Origin: Athalassotoga sp049965695 | Lineage (GTDB): Bacteria > Thermotogota > Thermotogae > Mesoaciditogales > Mesoaciditogaceae | Reading direction: 5' to 3' | Assembly (NCBI RefSeq): GCF_049965695.1 | Contig: NZ_JBMFWB010000011.1 | Location: 1-62,122, forward strand | Length of the DNA: 62,122 nucleotides | Part shown: positions 60,721 through 62,122 of the stretch, piece after piece | Layout of the letters: every line of letters starts with the position of its first letter | How positions within the stretch are numbered: position 1 is the first letter of the stretch | The notes under the pieces: model-generated | Databases searched by the model: none | What the model was told of the DNA's origin: nothing | What the model saw: the letters and a program-made list of their open reading frames with translations, nothing else | Made by a program: the position numbers and the translations under genes

Positions 60721-62122
60721 ATGAAAAAATTCTTCGTGTTATTTCTTGCTTTTTTGTTAATTGGAGGTATTGCGATGGCACAGGACAATCCGGATGAAAT
60801 TTTTGCAAAAAACGAAAGAGACGCTGCATTCTATTTTTGGAATGAAGTAAATCCATCGAATGGACTTGTGAGAGACAGAACAACCTGGGATTCACCTTCA
60901 TCGATAGCGGCCGTCGGATTCGGGCTTACCTCGCTGTGTATAGCCGCAGATCACGGCTGGATTCCACAGCAGGACGTTTACGATAGAATTCTGACAACAT
61001 TAGAATATTTCAAAAATTTGCCAAACGAGCATGGCTTCTACTACCACTTTTTGAATCTGTGGACCGGCCAGAGGGCAAGCGGATCCGAAGTGTCACCGAT
61101 AGACACGACGCTTTTCATAGCAGGAGCGCTTTTTGCAGGCCAGTACTTCCCCGGAACGGAGGTTCAAAAACTTGCAGACGAACTTTACGAACGTATAGAC
61201 TGGCAATGGATGACGAATAACACGGCCTATTTAGATATGGCATGGTATCCCGAAAACGGATTTTCCAAATCTTACTGGACCGGATACAGCGAGGCTGCAT
61301 TGATGTACATCCTTGCCATAGGATCTCCTACTTATCCGATATCGCCTCAAGATTGGGGGTACTGGATAGTAACGTGGTCTCAAAATGGATCCGGCAATTT
61401 GAAACACTGGGCAAGTTCCGACGAAAGCATGTTTACCTATCTTTATTCTCAGGCGTACATAAATTTCAAAGATTTGAACTTCAAATACGTTGGAAATCTC
61501 TGGGACAACTCAGAAAAGGCCATAGAATACGATATGCAATTTGCGAATGAGAATTCACAGTACAGAACATTCAAAGAAGGCTTTTGGGGATTGTCCGCAT
61601 GCGATGGACCCGGTGGTTATGAGGCGTACGGAGCGATAATGGGCGGAACGGATGGGACTGTTGCACCGTACGCGATGATAGGCGCGCTTCCATTCACGCC
61701 CAACAGATCGAAAGCGGCAGTTTTAAAGATGTGGACACTTAAAAATGAACTCTACGGCCGGTATGGATTCGTTGATGCGTTTAATCTCGATCAGAACTGG
61801 AGAGATTTTGATTACATAGGCATAGATGTCGGAATAGAAGTTTTGATGACTGAAAATTATTACACGGGTATGGTATGGAAATATTTCATGCAGGTACCCT
61901 TCGTGCAAAAGGCAATCGAATTGATAGGACCGGAAGTTACAAAACCGTCCGGAGAACAATCACAGACTGAACCACAATCTCAAAGTGTACAGAGTACATC
62001 GTACACAGTGGTTGAAAGTTTCTCAAGCCCTTACGGAAAGTATGGCCTCGGTCCGTGGACTGGAGGAACGTCTTCCGCATCTGATGTGAATGCAAATATC
62101 GTCTCTGATAGCACATTCGGAC
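60721..62122 (+). CDS. secreted COG5368/GH144-like glucanase with C-terminal binding domain (3' end cut off)
   Basis: An open frame of at least 467 codons running off the window. A signal peptide (KKFFVLFLAFLLIGGIAMA) is followed by a COG5368/Glycoamylase-type (alpha/alpha)6 domain. Visible segments are FYFWNEVNPSNGLVRDRT, IAAVGFGLTSLCIAADHGW, DTTLFIAGALFAGQYF, YSEAALMYILAIGSPTYPI, GFWGLSACDGPGGY, GTVAPYAMIGALPFTP and YGRYGFVDAFNL. The best-known characterised members are GH144 endo-beta-1,2-glucanases. A Ser/Gln/Thr linker (about 415-430) leads to a domain starting VVESFSSPYGKYGLGPWTGG, a copy of the neighbouring stand-alone protein. GAGGTGA precedes the ATG. Substrate is inferred. Confidence 0.82.
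   Translation, partial: MKKFFVLFLAFLLIGGIAMAQDNPDEIFAKNERDAAFYFWNEVNPSNGLVRDRTTWDSPSSIAAVGFGLTSLCIAADHGWIPQQDVYDRILTTLEYFKNLPNEHGFYYHFLNLWTGQRASGSEVSPIDTTLFIAGALFAGQYFPGTEVQKLADELYERIDWQWMTNNTAYLDMAWYPENGFSKSYWTGYSEAALMYILAIGSPTYPISPQDWGYWIVTWSQNGSGNLKHWASSDESMFTYLYSQAYINFKDLNFKYVGNLWDNSEKAIEYDMQFANENSQYRTFKEGFWGLSACDGPGGYEAYGAIMGGTDGTVAPYAMIGALPFTPNRSKAAVLKMWTLKNELYGRYGFVDAFNLDQNWRDFDYIGIDVGIEVLMTENYYTGMVWKYFMQVPFVQKAIELIGPEVTKPSGEQSQTEPQSQSVQSTSYTVVESFSSPYGKYGLGPWTGGTSSASDVNANIVSDSTFG

Noticed and set aside
45137..62122. Horizontal acquisition of the carbohydrate cassettes
   Set aside because: Codon and base use look like the rest of the window by eye, and there are no integrase, attachment site or flanking tRNA signs.

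Overview
The window looks like the chromosome of a member of the Thermotogota, a fermentative, moderately thermophilic bacterium with an outer envelope. This rests on gene content: a GlpP antiterminator beside a glycerol-3-phosphate dehydrogenase/DUF1667 trio, an Rnf complex, a topA-lnt pair, TolC-like proteins with a type IV pilus secretin, and many LacI/ABC/glycosidase cassettes. A lineage such as Mesoaciditogales is a guess. AT-rich codon use is uniform throughout, so no block looks recently foreign.

Layout. 1-4460 (minus): the rimP-nusA-L7Ae-infB operon runs directly into the 5' end of a 16S rRNA gene. 4700-8350 (minus): glycerol-3-phosphate oxidation genes, controlled by the GlpP antiterminator encoded just upstream. 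8520-16960 (minus): comF, an AmmeMemoRadiSam protein B and a type IV pilus/competence operon. 17210-17580 (minus): a Glu-Val-Asp-Phe tRNA operon. 17700-25450 (plus): PLP decarboxylase, ferredoxin, rpmB, alr, YhaM-like nuclease, topA and lnt. 25480-31970 (minus): an apt-pgi-rnfCDGEAB operon. 32040-34750 (plus): glnA behind a leader-peptide attenuator, then a class I aldolase. 34780-44880 (minus): a degenerate M24 protein with an ABC ATPase, a membrane protein, a MacAB/TolC-type efflux operon with two outer-membrane subunits, and hfq with a small upstream protein. 45100-62122 (plus): two LacI-led carbohydrate cassettes, ending in a GH94 phosphorylase, a secreted putative sugar-binding domain and a secreted COG5368-type glucanase cut by the window edge.

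The most striking signal is at 32048-32227. A 20-codon leader with five tandem Asn codons is followed by three RNA segments that can fold as a classical attenuator in front of glutamine synthetase. If this organism makes Asn-tRNA by transamidation with glutamine, stalling at Asn codons would report glutamine supply.

A second signal is a family of at least eight intergenic elements, about 150-390 bp when intact. They have TATAC-tipped inverted terminal repeats and mosaic cores (MITE-like), several ends abut or supply stop codons, and some ends appear to supply promoter parts. No transposase is visible here.

Other regulation that can be read directly: a GlpP-type leader terminator, a 14-bp perfect LacI operator repeated inside the next gene, a hairpin at the very 5' end of the nusA operon transcript, and terminators placed inside operons between genes needing different expression levels.
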